This document shows positions 1 through 7,238 of a stretch of 14,385 bases of DNA, piece after piece. The translations under genes were made by a program, and so were the position numbers. How positions within the stretch are numbered: position 1 is the first letter of the stretch; every line of letters starts with the position of its first letter. The stretch is from Actinomycetota bacterium. GTDB taxonomy: Bacteria; Actinomycetota; Actinomycetes; Nanopelagicales; Nanopelagicaceae. The DNA lies in assembly GCA_009700365.1 (NCBI GenBank), contig WLME01000015.1, positions 1 through 14,385 on the forward strand, read 5' to 3'. Under the pieces are notes generated by a model that was not told the origin of the DNA, searched no databases, and worked only from the letters and a program-made list of their open reading frames with translations.

Positions 1-1107
1 GAACCAGTCTTACTTCACGTTATAACCGAAAAAGGTAAAGGGCATCAACCAGCGATTGCAGATGAAGCAGAGAAGTTTCATGCTGTTGGAATCGTGGACC
101 CAGAAACAGGTACTCCGCTTGGTAAATCTAAGACCAGTTGGACAAGCGTTTTTTCAGATGAACTCGTTTCCATTGGCCAGCAGCGCAAAGATATTGTTGC
201 CATTACTGCCGCAATGCTTGGTCCTACAGGCCTTGATAAATTCGAAAAGGTCTTTCCTGAACGCACCATCGATGTGGGCATTGCCGAGCAACATGCTGTC
301 ACTAGTGCCGCTGGATTAGCATTCGCTGGACTTCACCCAGTTGTAGCCGTCTATTCAACGTTTTTAAATCGCGCATTTGATCAGATGTTGATGGATGTGG
401 CTTTACATAAAGCCGGAGTCACCTTTGTACTTGATCGTGCTGGAATTACTGGCGACGATGGACCTTCACACAATGGGGTTTGGGATCTTGCGCTGACTGG
501 CATCGTTCCGACATTGCACGTAGCAGCTCCTCGTGATGCATCTCGCCTGCGAGAAACTCTTCGAGAGGCAGTAGATATTTCAGATGCCCCATCGCTGATT
601 CGTTTTCCAAAAGGTGCAGTACAAGAAGATATTCCGGCATTTGAACGTCGTGATGGAATTGATGTCCTCTACCGGGGCGAAAGCGCAGATGTACTTCTTG
701 TCAGCGTGGGAGCTATGGCTGCTATAGCGGTAGAGGCAGCCTCACAGGCATATCGCGAAGGCGTCGGAGTTACTGTCATCGATCCTCGCTGGGTAAAACC
801 ACTTCCGCAATCACTTGTAACTATGGCTCAGCGGTATAAGAGCGTAGTTGTACTCGAAGATGGAATTCGCCATGCGGGTATTGCGAGCTCGATCTCTGAA
901 CTATTCCGAGAAGCCGGCATCAACGTGGCACTTCATAGCATTGGGATACCTCTTGAATTTATTGAACATTCAAAGCGTGCAGAGATACTTGAAGATCTTG
1001 GAATTACTGCTCAGAAAATTTCACGCGATATCGTTGAGTGGAACTCTACTGTGGAAGAGATGCAATTCCCGGAGCATGAAAACGTTGACCGCAAACAGAC
1101 TCGCTAA
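1..1107 (+). CDS. dxs: 1-deoxy-D-xylulose-5-phosphate synthase, C-terminal part (5' end outside window)
   Basis: This enzyme condenses pyruvate and glyceraldehyde-3-phosphate to DXP using thiamine diphosphate, the first step of the MEP isoprenoid pathway in the cytosol. The reading frame is open from base 1 (EPVLLHVITEKGKG, a Dxs signature) to TAA at 1105, giving 368 visible codons; the N-terminal TPP-binding part lies upstream of the window. The pyrimidine-binding domain shows IAEQHA, with the cofactor-activating Glu codon at 286-288, and the stretch DRAGITGDDGPSHNG (433-477). A transketolase C-terminal domain follows, from about codon 220. The last 62 bases overlap the end of the convergent fadB gene; the tail after DIVEWN is low in conserved features, so the overlap costs no recognisable domain. 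I see no terminator. Identification is secure; the start cannot be judged. Confidence 0.96.
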   Translation, partial: EPVLLHVITEKGKGHQPAIADEAEKFHAVGIVDPETGTPLGKSKTSWTSVFSDELVSIGQQRKDIVAITAAMLGPTGLDKFEKVFPERTIDVGIAEQHAVTSAAGLAFAGLHPVVAVYSTFLNRAFDQMLMDVALHKAGVTFVLDRAGITGDDGPSHNGVWDLALTGIVPTLHVAAPRDASRLRETLREAVDISDAPSLIRFPKGAVQEDIPAFERRDGIDVLYRGESADVLLVSVGAMAAIAVEAASQAYREGVGVTVIDPRWVKPLPQSLVTMAQRYKSVVVLEDGIRHAGIASSISELFREAGINVALHSIGIPLEFIEHSKRAEILEDLGITAQKISRDIVEWNSTVEEMQFPEHENVDRKQTR

Positions 1108-3157
1108 TTCCTTCACGATCTAAATACGGCAATATTCCGCCCAGGTGCATCGGCCAGCCAGCTCCCATTAACATGCAGAGATCAATTTCTGCAGGCGATG
1201 AAACAACTCCTTCATCGAGCATCATGCGCGCCTCTTGAGCTAGCGCTGTGAGAGCGCGAATGCGAACCTCTTCGGCAGTTGAGGGAGTGCTGCCTTTATG
1301 TACCAGAGCTAACGCCACCGGATTAGGCCCGAATGAACCATCGTCATTTTTAATATAGAAAGTTTTGACGCCTTCTTTGACCATCGCCTGCATCGTAGGT
1401 GAAATGCGATAGCGAGGTCCAAGGTTTGCATTCAATGTTTCTGCAACATGGAGAGCAACACCTGGACCAACTAACCCAAGGAGTTCGAATGGAGACATCG
1501 GGAAACCGATGCTGCGCATTGCATTATCTGCAGTTGCAGGATCTGTACCTTCATCTACTGCATCGGTAATCTCACCCATGAATCTGGTGAGAAGTCGATT
1601 GACGACAAAGCCCGGTGCATCTTTACAGATAATCATCGTCTTCTTGAGCTCTTTGCCAATATTTACAGCAGTTGCAGTAGTTGCATCATCGGTATGTGAG
1701 GTACGAGCAACCTCTAGAAGCGGCATTACAGCAACCGGGTTGAAGAAGTGGAAGCCAACAACGCGTTCAGGATGTTCAAGCCCCTCACTCATCCGCTCGA
1801 CCGAGAGAGATGAGGTATTTGTGGCAAGAACACATTCTGGGCCAACAATCTTTTCAAGTTTCTTGAAGAGTTCTTGCTTCAGGGATAGCTCTTCAAATAT
1901 TGCCTCAATAATGAAGTCGCAACCTGCAAAGACTTGCTGGTCTGATGATCCACTAATCAAAAGAGCGAGACGCCCTGCAGCTTCAGCGCTCATTCGTTTC
2001 TTTTCGACGAGTTTTGTAAGTTCGTTCTTCACCCATGCAACGCCTTTATCTGCGCGCTCTTGATCAATATCTGTCATCACGACAGGACATTTGAGATTGC
2101 GAAGTAAGAGAAGCGCTAATTGCGATGCCATAAGGCCAGCGCCAACTACTCCAACGCGAGCCACTTTGCGACCGAGTGCAGGTTTTGGGGCACCTTCAAC
2201 TTTTTTCCGCTTCTTCTGAATTAGATTAAATGCATAGAGTGATGCGCGAAGAGGGTCTGCCATAGTCAAATCAGCAAGAGCAATATCTTCTGCATCAAAA
2301 CCTTGGCCACGGGTATTAGTCCTTGCATCAGCGATGAGAGCAAGGGCCTTGAGGGGAGATGCAATTTCAGCTCCGCCATATTTCTTCAGCGCCGCTGCGC
2401 GACCTGCAGCAAGTGCTGAATCCCAGGCAGGATCAGATGAATAATCCTTTCGTTCAATCTTTGTCGCACCGCTCAAGACAGATGCTGCAAAAGCGACTGA
2501 TCTCTCCAGAAAATCAGCAGGGACGAAGACAGCATCAACGATGCCTAGGTTGAGAGCATCTTTTGCTTTCATCATTGTGTTGTTATTAAGTGCATTTCCG
2601 ATAATGATCTGAACTGCGCGTTCGGGGCCAACTAACTTAGGAACAATTGTTGCTCCACCCCAGCCAGGAACTAATCCAAGAAAAACTTCGGGCAGGCCAG
2701 TAAGCGCAGTTGCTGACAAGGTTCGGTAATTACAGTGAAGTCCAACTTCGAGTCCACCACCGAGCGCTAGACCATTGATAAATGCAAAAGTTGGGATTCC
2801 GATTTCATCAAGTCGACGGAATGTGTCGTGGCCCAATTTTCCGATAGCAAGTGATTGTTCGCGCTTACTCAAGAATGAGAGTGCAGAGAGGTCGGCTCCT
2901 GCTGCAAAGATAAATGGCTTTCCAGTTATTGCGATGGCGGCAGGCTTGCGTGATGCTGCATCAGTGATCGCAGCATCAAGTGCGGCCAGGGATCGCGGCC
3001 CAAAGGTATTGGGGCGTGTGTGATCAAATCCGTTATCGAGAGTGATGAGTGCAAGAGTTCCTTTATATCCAAAGGGGGATAGGTCGACATCACGTACTAA
3101 TGCATTAGTAACAATCTCTTCTGGCGCACCTTCTGGAAGCTGAGTTGATGTAGTCAT
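1046..3157 (-). CDS. fadB: Fatty-acid oxidation enzyme: enoyl-CoA hydratase / 3-hydroxyacyl-CoA dehydrogenase
   Basis: This is the multifunctional alpha subunit of beta-oxidation: it hydrates 2-enoyl-CoA and oxidises L-3-hydroxyacyl-CoA with NAD+, passing 3-ketoacyl-CoA to the thiolase encoded just upstream. Counting from ATG at 3157 (703 aa), residues ~15-220 form a crotonase domain with both catalytic glutamates (GGGLEVG, E137; GLPEVFLG, E157). Residues ~330-515 form the NAD-binding domain (GAGLMA, 339-344) with the His-Glu pair in GFHFFNPV (H470) and PLLEV (E482). The C-terminal dehydrogenase domain follows. The frame is open upstream to 3226, but I chose 3157: it overlaps the fadA stop by one base (TAATG) and has AGGAGG nine bases upstream. 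The stop lies 62 bases inside the convergent dxs. The C-terminal end (YLDREGISESV, then QRFHAPG) looks native rather than read-through. Confidence 0.94.
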   Translation of the reverse strand: MTTSTQLPEGAPEEIVTNALVRDVDLSPFGYKGTLALITLDNGFDHTRPNTFGPRSLAALDAAITDAASRKPAAIAITGKPFIFAAGADLSALSFLSKREQSLAIGKLGHDTFRRLDEIGIPTFAFINGLALGGGLEVGLHCNYRTLSATALTGLPEVFLGLVPGWGGATIVPKLVGPERAVQIIIGNALNNNTMMKAKDALNLGIVDAVFVPADFLERSVAFAASVLSGATKIERKDYSSDPAWDSALAAGRAAALKKYGGAEIASPLKALALIADARTNTRGQGFDAEDIALADLTMADPLRASLYAFNLIQKKRKKVEGAPKPALGRKVARVGVVGAGLMASQLALLLLRNLKCPVVMTDIDQERADKGVAWVKNELTKLVEKKRMSAEAAGRLALLISGSSDQQVFAGCDFIIEAIFEELSLKQELFKKLEKIVGPECVLATNTSSLSVERMSEGLEHPERVVGFHFFNPVAVMPLLEVARTSHTDDATTATAVNIGKELKKTMIICKDAPGFVVNRLLTRFMGEITDAVDEGTDPATADNAMRSIGFPMSPFELLGLVGPGVALHVAETLNANLGPRYRISPTMQAMVKEGVKTFYIKNDDGSFGPNPVALALVHKGSTPSTAEEVRIRALTALAQEARMMLDEGVVSSPAEIDLCMLMGAGWPMHLGGILPYLDREGISESVCGQRFHAPGIASLPQ

Positions 3158-4356
3158 TACTTCTGCCCTCCTGTGAAGTGTGGGTTCTCCCAAATGATTG
3201 TGCCGCCCATACCCAGGCCTATACACATCGTTGTGATTCCATAACGCACAGCAGTCTTCTCTTCAAAGGTGCGAGCTAAGTTGAGCATCAAGCGAACACC
3301 AGATGAAGCAAGAGGATGGCCCACCGCGATAGCGCCACCGTAAGGATTAACGCGTGGATCATCATCTGCGATTCCGAAGTGATCTAAGAATGCAAGAACT
3401 TGTACAGCGAATGCTTCATTGACTTCGAATGCGCCAATATCTTCAATCTTCAGCCCGGCTTTTTCTAGCGCTTTGATTGTTGAAGGCACAGGTCCATAGC
3501 CCATAACTTCTGGTTCAACTCCAGCGAAGGCAAATGTGACCATACGTGCCTTAATTGTGAGGCCAAGTTCTTTCGCCTTATCTTCACTTGCAAGAAGTGC
3601 CGCGGTTGCACCGTCATTAAGTCCAGATGAATTTCCAGCGGTGACTCGACCTGCAGGACGAAAAGGAGTCTTAAGGCCTGCGAGTCCTTCCATTGTTGTT
3701 GTGGGGCGAGGTGCCTCGTCTATAGTTGCAATCGCCCACCCAAGTTCTGGATTGCGCGCTGCTGTTGGAATTAAATCGCGTTGAATTTTTCCATCAACAT
3801 ATGCTTGTGCCGTCTTCACTTGAGAGTTGAGTGCATATGCATCTGCACGTTCCTTTGTCAGATGTGGAAAGCGATCGTGCAATCGTTCCGCAGTGGCACC
3901 CATAGCGAGCGCATCTTGCTCCACTAACTTCTCTGCAAGATATCGAGGGTTGGGATCCATGAGCTCGCCCATTGGATGATTTCCCATATGTTCAACCCCA
4001 CCGGCGATTGCAATATCAATTGCACCCATCGCGATTGCACCTGCAATAGTTGTCGTTGCAGTAAGTGCCCCTGCACACCAGCGATCGATCGAGTAACCCG
4101 GAACAGTCTTTGGAAGACCAGCGAGAAGTGTTGCGCTGCGTCCGATATTCATTCCTTGATCACCTGTCTGCGTCGCAGCAGCGATAGCGACATCATCAAT
4201 AGATGCAGGATCAACTTTCGGATTGCGGTCGAGTAATCCACGAATTGCGCGAACCATCAAATCATCGGCGCGGGTTCCGGCATACATGCTGCCTGCCTTA
4301 CCGAATGGGGTGCGGACAGCGTCGACGAGGACGACAGAACGAACGTGTGAGGACAT
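3157..4356 (-). CDS. fadA: Acetyl-CoA C-acyltransferase (3-ketoacyl-CoA thiolase)
   Basis: This thiolase cleaves 3-ketoacyl-CoA with CoA to acetyl-CoA and a shortened acyl-CoA, the last step of beta-oxidation. At 399 aa it has the usual thiolase length. All family active-site elements are present: nucleophile C94 in DRWCAGALTA (many thiolases have a serine where this has alanine), NEAF at 313-316, H347 in GGAIAVGHPLASSG, and C378 in CIGLGMGG. Its stop overlaps the fadB start (TAATG), so the two are almost certainly translated together and probably form the FadA/FadB complex. The ATG at 4356 is preceded by AAGGAAG four bases away, unlike the leaderless-looking genes in this window. TAACCT at 4392-4387 is a weak -10 candidate without a good -35; read-through from efeU, 56 bp upstream, is also possible. 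Confidence 0.95.
   Translation of the reverse strand: MSSHVRSVVLVDAVRTPFGKAGSMYAGTRADDLMVRAIRGLLDRNPKVDPASIDDVAIAAATQTGDQGMNIGRSATLLAGLPKTVPGYSIDRWCAGALTATTTIAGAIAMGAIDIAIAGGVEHMGNHPMGELMDPNPRYLAEKLVEQDALAMGATAERLHDRFPHLTKERADAYALNSQVKTAQAYVDGKIQRDLIPTAARNPELGWAIATIDEAPRPTTTMEGLAGLKTPFRPAGRVTAGNSSGLNDGATAALLASEDKAKELGLTIKARMVTFAFAGVEPEVMGYGPVPSTIKALEKAGLKIEDIGAFEVNEAFAVQVLAFLDHFGIADDDPRVNPYGGAIAVGHPLASSGVRLMLNLARTFEEKTAVRYGITTMCIGLGMGGTIIWENPHFTGGQK
3167..3172 (-). promoter_or_regulatory. Ribosome binding site of fadB
   Basis: AGGAGG on the minus strand lies inside the last codons of fadA, nine bases before the ATG at 3157. It decides the fadB start against the in-frame codon at 3226. It is the only canonical Shine-Dalgarno sequence I found in the window. 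Confidence 0.8.
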
Positions 4357-4360
4357 AGAA

Positions 4361-4367
4361 CTTCCTT
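4361..4367 (-). promoter_or_regulatory. Ribosome binding site of fadA
   Basis: AAGGAAG on the minus strand sits four bases before the fadA ATG at 4356. It is an imperfect match to AAGGAGG, supports this start, and implies an mRNA with a 5' leader. Confidence 0.55.
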
Positions 4368-4412
4368 CGCTGGTGAGTATGTTTCTAGGTTACTCGCCAG
4401 TAGGAGAAAAGG

Positions 4413-5234
4413 CTATGCGTGGAGAGGTGTTTTTGCCTTGGGCGCAGGAGCTAGATAGGCAGTAATCGTGAGAGCTAGATAGGCAACCCACGTGAAGAGT
4501 TGAAGCCAAGATGTTGTTGTGTCAAAGCCGATGGTTCCAGCGAGCATTGATGCGACCAATGAATCCTTTGGCATCCATGATGTGACATTCCAAGCGAAGG
4601 CATCTGGACCCGGAAGGAAACCAAACTCCTGGAACTCGTGAATTCCATAGGAAAGTACGCCACCAGCAACAACGATCAGGGCTACACCAGAGTAGGTAAA
4701 GAATTTTCCAAGATTGATTTTGACTGAGCGGTTATAGATTCCATAACCAAGGGCTACAGATGCAGCAAGGCCGAGAACTAGGCCGAGAGTAGCTGTTGAG
4801 AATGCTCCAACGGTCTTGAAATTGCTGTATAAAAATAGAGATGTTTCAAGGCCTTCGCGAGCTACAGCAAAGAATGAGAGAGTTCCGATTGAAAGTGCGC
4901 CGGCTGAAACTGCGACTGCAGCCTTTCCGTGGAGTTCATCGCGCAGTCCGCGGGCTGTGCGCTTCATCCAGAAGACCATCCAGGTGACCATGGCAACTGC
5001 TACAAAAGAGGTAGTCCCAGCGAAGAGCTCTTCGCCCTTGGGAGAGAGCTCAGCCGAGGTATAGGAGAGAAAGGCGCCAAGGGCCAAGCTCGCTGTTATT
5101 GCGAGGGCTACACCTGTCCATAAGGCGCGGAGATGGTGTCTGCGCTCGCTTTTGACCAGGTAGGCCACAAGGATTCCAACGATGAGCGATGCTTCAAGGC
5201 CCTCTCGCAGGGCGATGATCAATGTGCTGAGCAT
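4413..5234 (-). CDS. efeU: FTR1/EfeU-family iron permease
   Basis: This is an inner-membrane permease of the FTR1/OFeT family, which moves iron into the cell. The 273-aa protein is close to family length, with about seven hydrophobic segments. It carries two REGLE motifs that line the iron path: residues 10-14 near the N-terminus (ALREGLEASLIVG) and 126-130 (AREGLETSLFLYS). The ATG at 5234 makes the first helix begin at residue 1, which suits the family, and lacks a Shine-Dalgarno sequence. A probable promoter (TTGCGT, 17 bp, TACTCT) ends six bases before the ATG, pointing to a leaderless transcript; its -35 lies in an 11-bp-arm palindrome that could be an operator. No EfeO or EfeB partner lies beside it. 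It separates rnd from fadA, which are often close neighbours in actinobacteria. Family is secure; iron specificity is inferred. Confidence 0.92.
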   Translation of the reverse strand: MLSTLIIALREGLEASLIVGILVAYLVKSERRHHLRALWTGVALAITASLALGAFLSYTSAELSPKGEELFAGTTSFVAVAMVTWMVFWMKRTARGLRDELHGKAAVAVSAGALSIGTLSFFAVAREGLETSLFLYSNFKTVGAFSTATLGLVLGLAASVALGYGIYNRSVKINLGKFFTYSGVALIVVAGGVLSYGIHEFQEFGFLPGPDAFAWNVTSWMPKDSLVASMLAGTIGFDTTTSWLQLFTWVAYLALTITAYLAPAPKAKTPLHA

Positions 5235-5240
5235 GGTGAG

Positions 5241-5269
5241 AGAGTAATTGACCCTCTGTAATTACGCAA
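5241..5269 (-). promoter_or_regulatory. Predicted leaderless promoter of efeU
   Basis: On the minus strand, -35 TTGCGT (5269-5264), a 17-bp spacer and -10 TACTCT (5246-5241) lie upstream; six bases (CTCACC) then separate the -10 from the ATG at 5234. Transcription would start at or next to the A of ATG. The -35 lies within the right arm of the palindrome at 5260-5287, so a protein bound there would block RNA polymerase. Confidence 0.5.
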
Positions 5270-5287
5270 CTCCAATGTTGCGTAATT
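5260..5287. repeat. Perfect inverted repeat (11-bp arms, 6-bp spacer) between rnd and efeU; candidate operator
   Basis: On the plus strand, AATTACGCAAC (5260-5270), spacer TCCAAT and GTTGCGTAATT (5277-5287) form a perfect 28-bp dyad. It begins two bases after the rnd stop and covers the predicted efeU -35. As RNA it would form an 11-bp stem with only four G-C pairs and no U-tract after it, which argues against an intrinsic terminator. The match to Fur, DtxR/IdeR or Zur consensus boxes as I know them is poor. An operator for an iron-responsive or other regulator is the best reading; an mRNA 3'-end hairpin for rnd is the alternative. Confidence 0.7.
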
Positions 5288-5289
5288 CG

Positions 5290-6591
5290 TCACTCTGCAG
5301 GTGGGGCCTCGGTCGGGCTTTCGAGCTCTGGGATCTCTAGAGGCTCACGCTCGGTGAGAGCCTTCTCCAGAATCGGTGATGCAATTTCGGCTTGCCAGCG
5401 ACGAGCTCCCATAGCAACGAGTGAATCAAAGACAGGCGTAGTTGGAGGTTCCCAGCAAATGCGTCGAACAAGTTCGGGGCTAATCATGTTCTCGAGAGGA
5501 ATCGAGAGTTCTTCAGAACGTATCTGCAAATTGAATCTGGCATGTGAGAGCGGTGCATATTTCTCTGGAAAACGTTCGCGCCAAATTTTAATCGGTGGCA
5601 TCGCATCGCTCTTAGATCGCGATTCGGGCCATTGATCTTCAGGTAGAGAAATTGCATCAGTGATACATGTAATCCATGTAGCGGCATTTTCAAGCCATCG
5701 CGCTCGCAGGCCGAGTGGGCGAAGTATCTTCTCCAGATGTTTACGATTTGTAATCGGCGCTTTATCAGATGCAATTGCAATTTCAGTGATCGCTGCATCC
5801 GAGAGTAGGCGACTAGGTGAAACATCTAGTTCGCGAGCAATCTCATTTCGAGCATTCCATAATTGGCGTACTACTGCCATGTGGTTGCGTTTCTTTATTT
5901 TATGCATCCCTGAAGTTCGTCGCCAAGGATCAACTCTCGGCTTCGCTGCAGGCGCGGTGACGATGGCGGCAAAATCTTCCTTTGCCCATTCCCACTTTTT
6001 TGCATCGAATAAAAGTTGATAAACCTTTTCGCGAAGTTCTACAAGTAGTTCAACATCTAGCGCTGCGTAATTGAGCCAATCATGGGGAAGTGGGCGTTGA
6101 GACCAATCGACTGCCGAATGTTCCTTAGCTAGTGATACGCCCATTAATGTCTCCAAAAGTGGGCCAAGACCAACGCGGGCTAAACCTGCAATTCTTCCAC
6201 CTAATTCAGTGTCAAAGAGAATCTGAGGATTAATTCCCAATTCACGCAGACAGGGTAAGTCTTGAGTGCTTGCATGAAGAATCACCTCTTCATCGCGAAT
6301 CATTTCATTGAGCTTGATGAAACAGCGATGGTTGGGACCAAATGGAATTGGATCTATCAGGTGCAAGCCACCACCAGTGCGCTTTATCTGAATGAGATAT
6401 GCACGTGCGCTGTATTTGTACCCTGATGCACGCTCGGCATCAAAGGCAAAAGGGCCAGATCCCAAGGCGAGTTCAGTAAGCGCAGAATCAAATGCCGCTT
6501 CAGTATCAATCAGATTGGGTACTCCTGCTTGAGGCGTAAGCAAAGGAGTTGGTTGTACCGCCTCAGTTACTTCGGGATTAACGTCAGACAC
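5290..6591 (-). CDS. rnd: Ribonuclease D (DEDDy 3'-5' exoribonuclease with HRDC domain)
   Basis: RNase D trims 3' ends of tRNA precursors and other small RNAs in the cytosol. From GTG at 6591 the protein is 433 aa. The DEDDy exonuclease domain (~25-195) shows D51 and E53 in FAFDAERAS, D111 in HASTQDLPCL, and Y175 with D179 in NYAALDVELL, so all catalytic acids and the tyrosine are present. An HRDC nucleic-acid-binding domain follows at ~231-300, then an alpha-helical C-terminal region ending in a Pro/Glu-rich tail. The frame is open upstream to a TTG at 6648, but I prefer GTG 6591: it overlaps the DUF3000 stop by only eight bases and the conserved domain needs nothing further upstream. No Shine-Dalgarno is visible, so translation probably depends on coupling to the DUF3000 gene. 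A 28-bp palindrome starts two bases after the stop. Confidence 0.93.
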   Translation of the reverse strand: MSDVNPEVTEAVQPTPLLTPQAGVPNLIDTEAAFDSALTELALGSGPFAFDAERASGYKYSARAYLIQIKRTGGGLHLIDPIPFGPNHRCFIKLNEMIRDEEVILHASTQDLPCLRELGINPQILFDTELGGRIAGLARVGLGPLLETLMGVSLAKEHSAVDWSQRPLPHDWLNYAALDVELLVELREKVYQLLFDAKKWEWAKEDFAAIVTAPAAKPRVDPWRRTSGMHKIKKRNHMAVVRQLWNARNEIARELDVSPSRLLSDAAITEIAIASDKAPITNRKHLEKILRPLGLRARWLENAATWITCITDAISLPEDQWPESRSKSDAMPPIKIWRERFPEKYAPLSHARFNLQIRSEELSIPLENMISPELVRRICWEPPTTPVFDSLVAMGARRWQAEIASPILEKALTEREPLEIPELESPTEAPPAE

Positions 6592-7168
6592 GGCGGCGGG
6601 CTGCACTAATTGATGCAATACCTTCTGGAACCGGTGGAAGCCCTGCAACTTCAGTCATGAGATTGCACCAACCTTGTACGTGAGGAAAAATATCTTCAAT
6701 TTTACTTATCAGCGGTGACCAAGAAGCGCGAATTTCAATTTCAGAGTTGTTATTTCGTGGCGAGAGTTTTCCGAAAGAAGCGCTCGATACTCGCGTAACA
6801 GTTCCACTCGGTGCGTTAAATTCTGCGCCTGTGTCAGCTAAGGAATCCAGAAGCCAGTTCCACCCATTTTCAGGAAGTAGTGGATCTTCTTGCATCTCGC
6901 CTTCCACAGCAGCACGCATAAAAGTCACGCAGCGGAAGTCACCTTCCCAGGTATCTTGACCACCCGGTTCGTACAAGATGACAAAACGTCCTGATGCAAT
7001 TTCATCTTCAGCGTCGCCTAAGGCGCCGTTAGAAATATCGGCAGTAAATGCAAATGAATGTGTTGCCAATTTTTGGGGCGCAGGAACTTCCTCAAGAATG
7101 ATTTCGTCTCGTGGAGTAAATGTCCGCAAAAGTTCGATTAACTGATCGAAGGCAAAGGACGATTTCAC
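6584..7168 (-). CDS. DUF3000 family protein
   Basis: This 194-aa soluble protein has no signal peptide or membrane segment. Its core matches the actinobacterial DUF3000 family as I know it: EEVPAPQKLATHSFAF near the N-terminus, the FVILYEPGGQDTWEGDFRCV segment, then DPLLPENGWNWL. The biochemical function is unknown. The family typically lies directly upstream of rnd, as here, where the last eight bases overlap the rnd GTG; a role linked to RNA processing is only a neighbourhood inference. The start is GTG at 7168. TAGAAT ends six bases before it and no Shine-Dalgarno is present, consistent with a leaderless transcript, so this is probably the first gene of the leftward unit. The gene is divergent from the EamA transporter gene with 70 bp between them. 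Confidence 0.9.
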   Translation of the reverse strand: MKSSFAFDQLIELLRTFTPRDEIILEEVPAPQKLATHSFAFTADISNGALGDAEDEIASGRFVILYEPGGQDTWEGDFRCVTFMRAAVEGEMQEDPLLPENGWNWLLDSLADTGAEFNAPSGTVTRVSSASFGKLSPRNNNSEIEIRASWSPLISKIEDIFPHVQGWCNLMTEVAGLPPVPEGIASISAARRRV

Positions 7169-7174
7169 TGCCTA

Positions 7175-7180
7175 ATTCTA
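7175..7180 (-). promoter_or_regulatory. Predicted leaderless -10 element of the DUF3000-rnd unit
   Basis: TAGAAT on the minus strand is followed by six bases (TAGGCA) and then the GTG start at 7168. I see no convincing -35 at 16-18 bp. The call rests on the same geometry recurring at other unit-first genes here. Confidence 0.45.
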
Positions 7181-7225
7181 AAGTTCAAGCAGCTCAGTAC
7201 GTGGGAGGCTGAGATTCTTAGCGTG

Positions 7226-7231
7226 TAGAGT
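7226..7231 (+). promoter_or_regulatory. Predicted leaderless -10 element of the EamA transporter gene
   Basis: TAGAGT is followed by seven bases (CCTCGCT) and then the ATG at 7239. There is no Shine-Dalgarno and no clear -35. With the oppositely oriented TAGAAT at 7175-7180 it makes a compact divergent promoter region. Confidence 0.45.
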
Positions 7232-7238
7232 CCTCGCT

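Noticed and set aside
1509..2063. A 184-codon open frame on the plus strand inside fadB
   Set aside because: It lies antisense to the conserved dehydrogenase domain, has no family resemblance or start signal, and is explained by codon bias of the real gene.
3158..3226. Longer fadB start at 3226
   Set aside because: It would overlap fadA by 70 bases and add a non-conserved 23-residue leader; AGGAGG and the TAATG overlap mark 3157 as the start.
5260..5287. The palindrome as a Rho-independent terminator of rnd
   Set aside because: Only four of eleven stem pairs are G-C and the stem is followed by ACAGAGGG rather than a U-tract.
5260..5287. The palindrome as a classic Fur or DtxR/IdeR box
   Set aside because: The TTACGCAA-type half site does not match GATAATGATAATC-like or TTAGGTTAG-like consensus sequences.
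6592..6648. Longer rnd start at a TTG (6648)
   Set aside because: It needs a 65-base overlap with DUF3000; GTG at 6591 overlaps by eight bases and keeps the whole nuclease domain.
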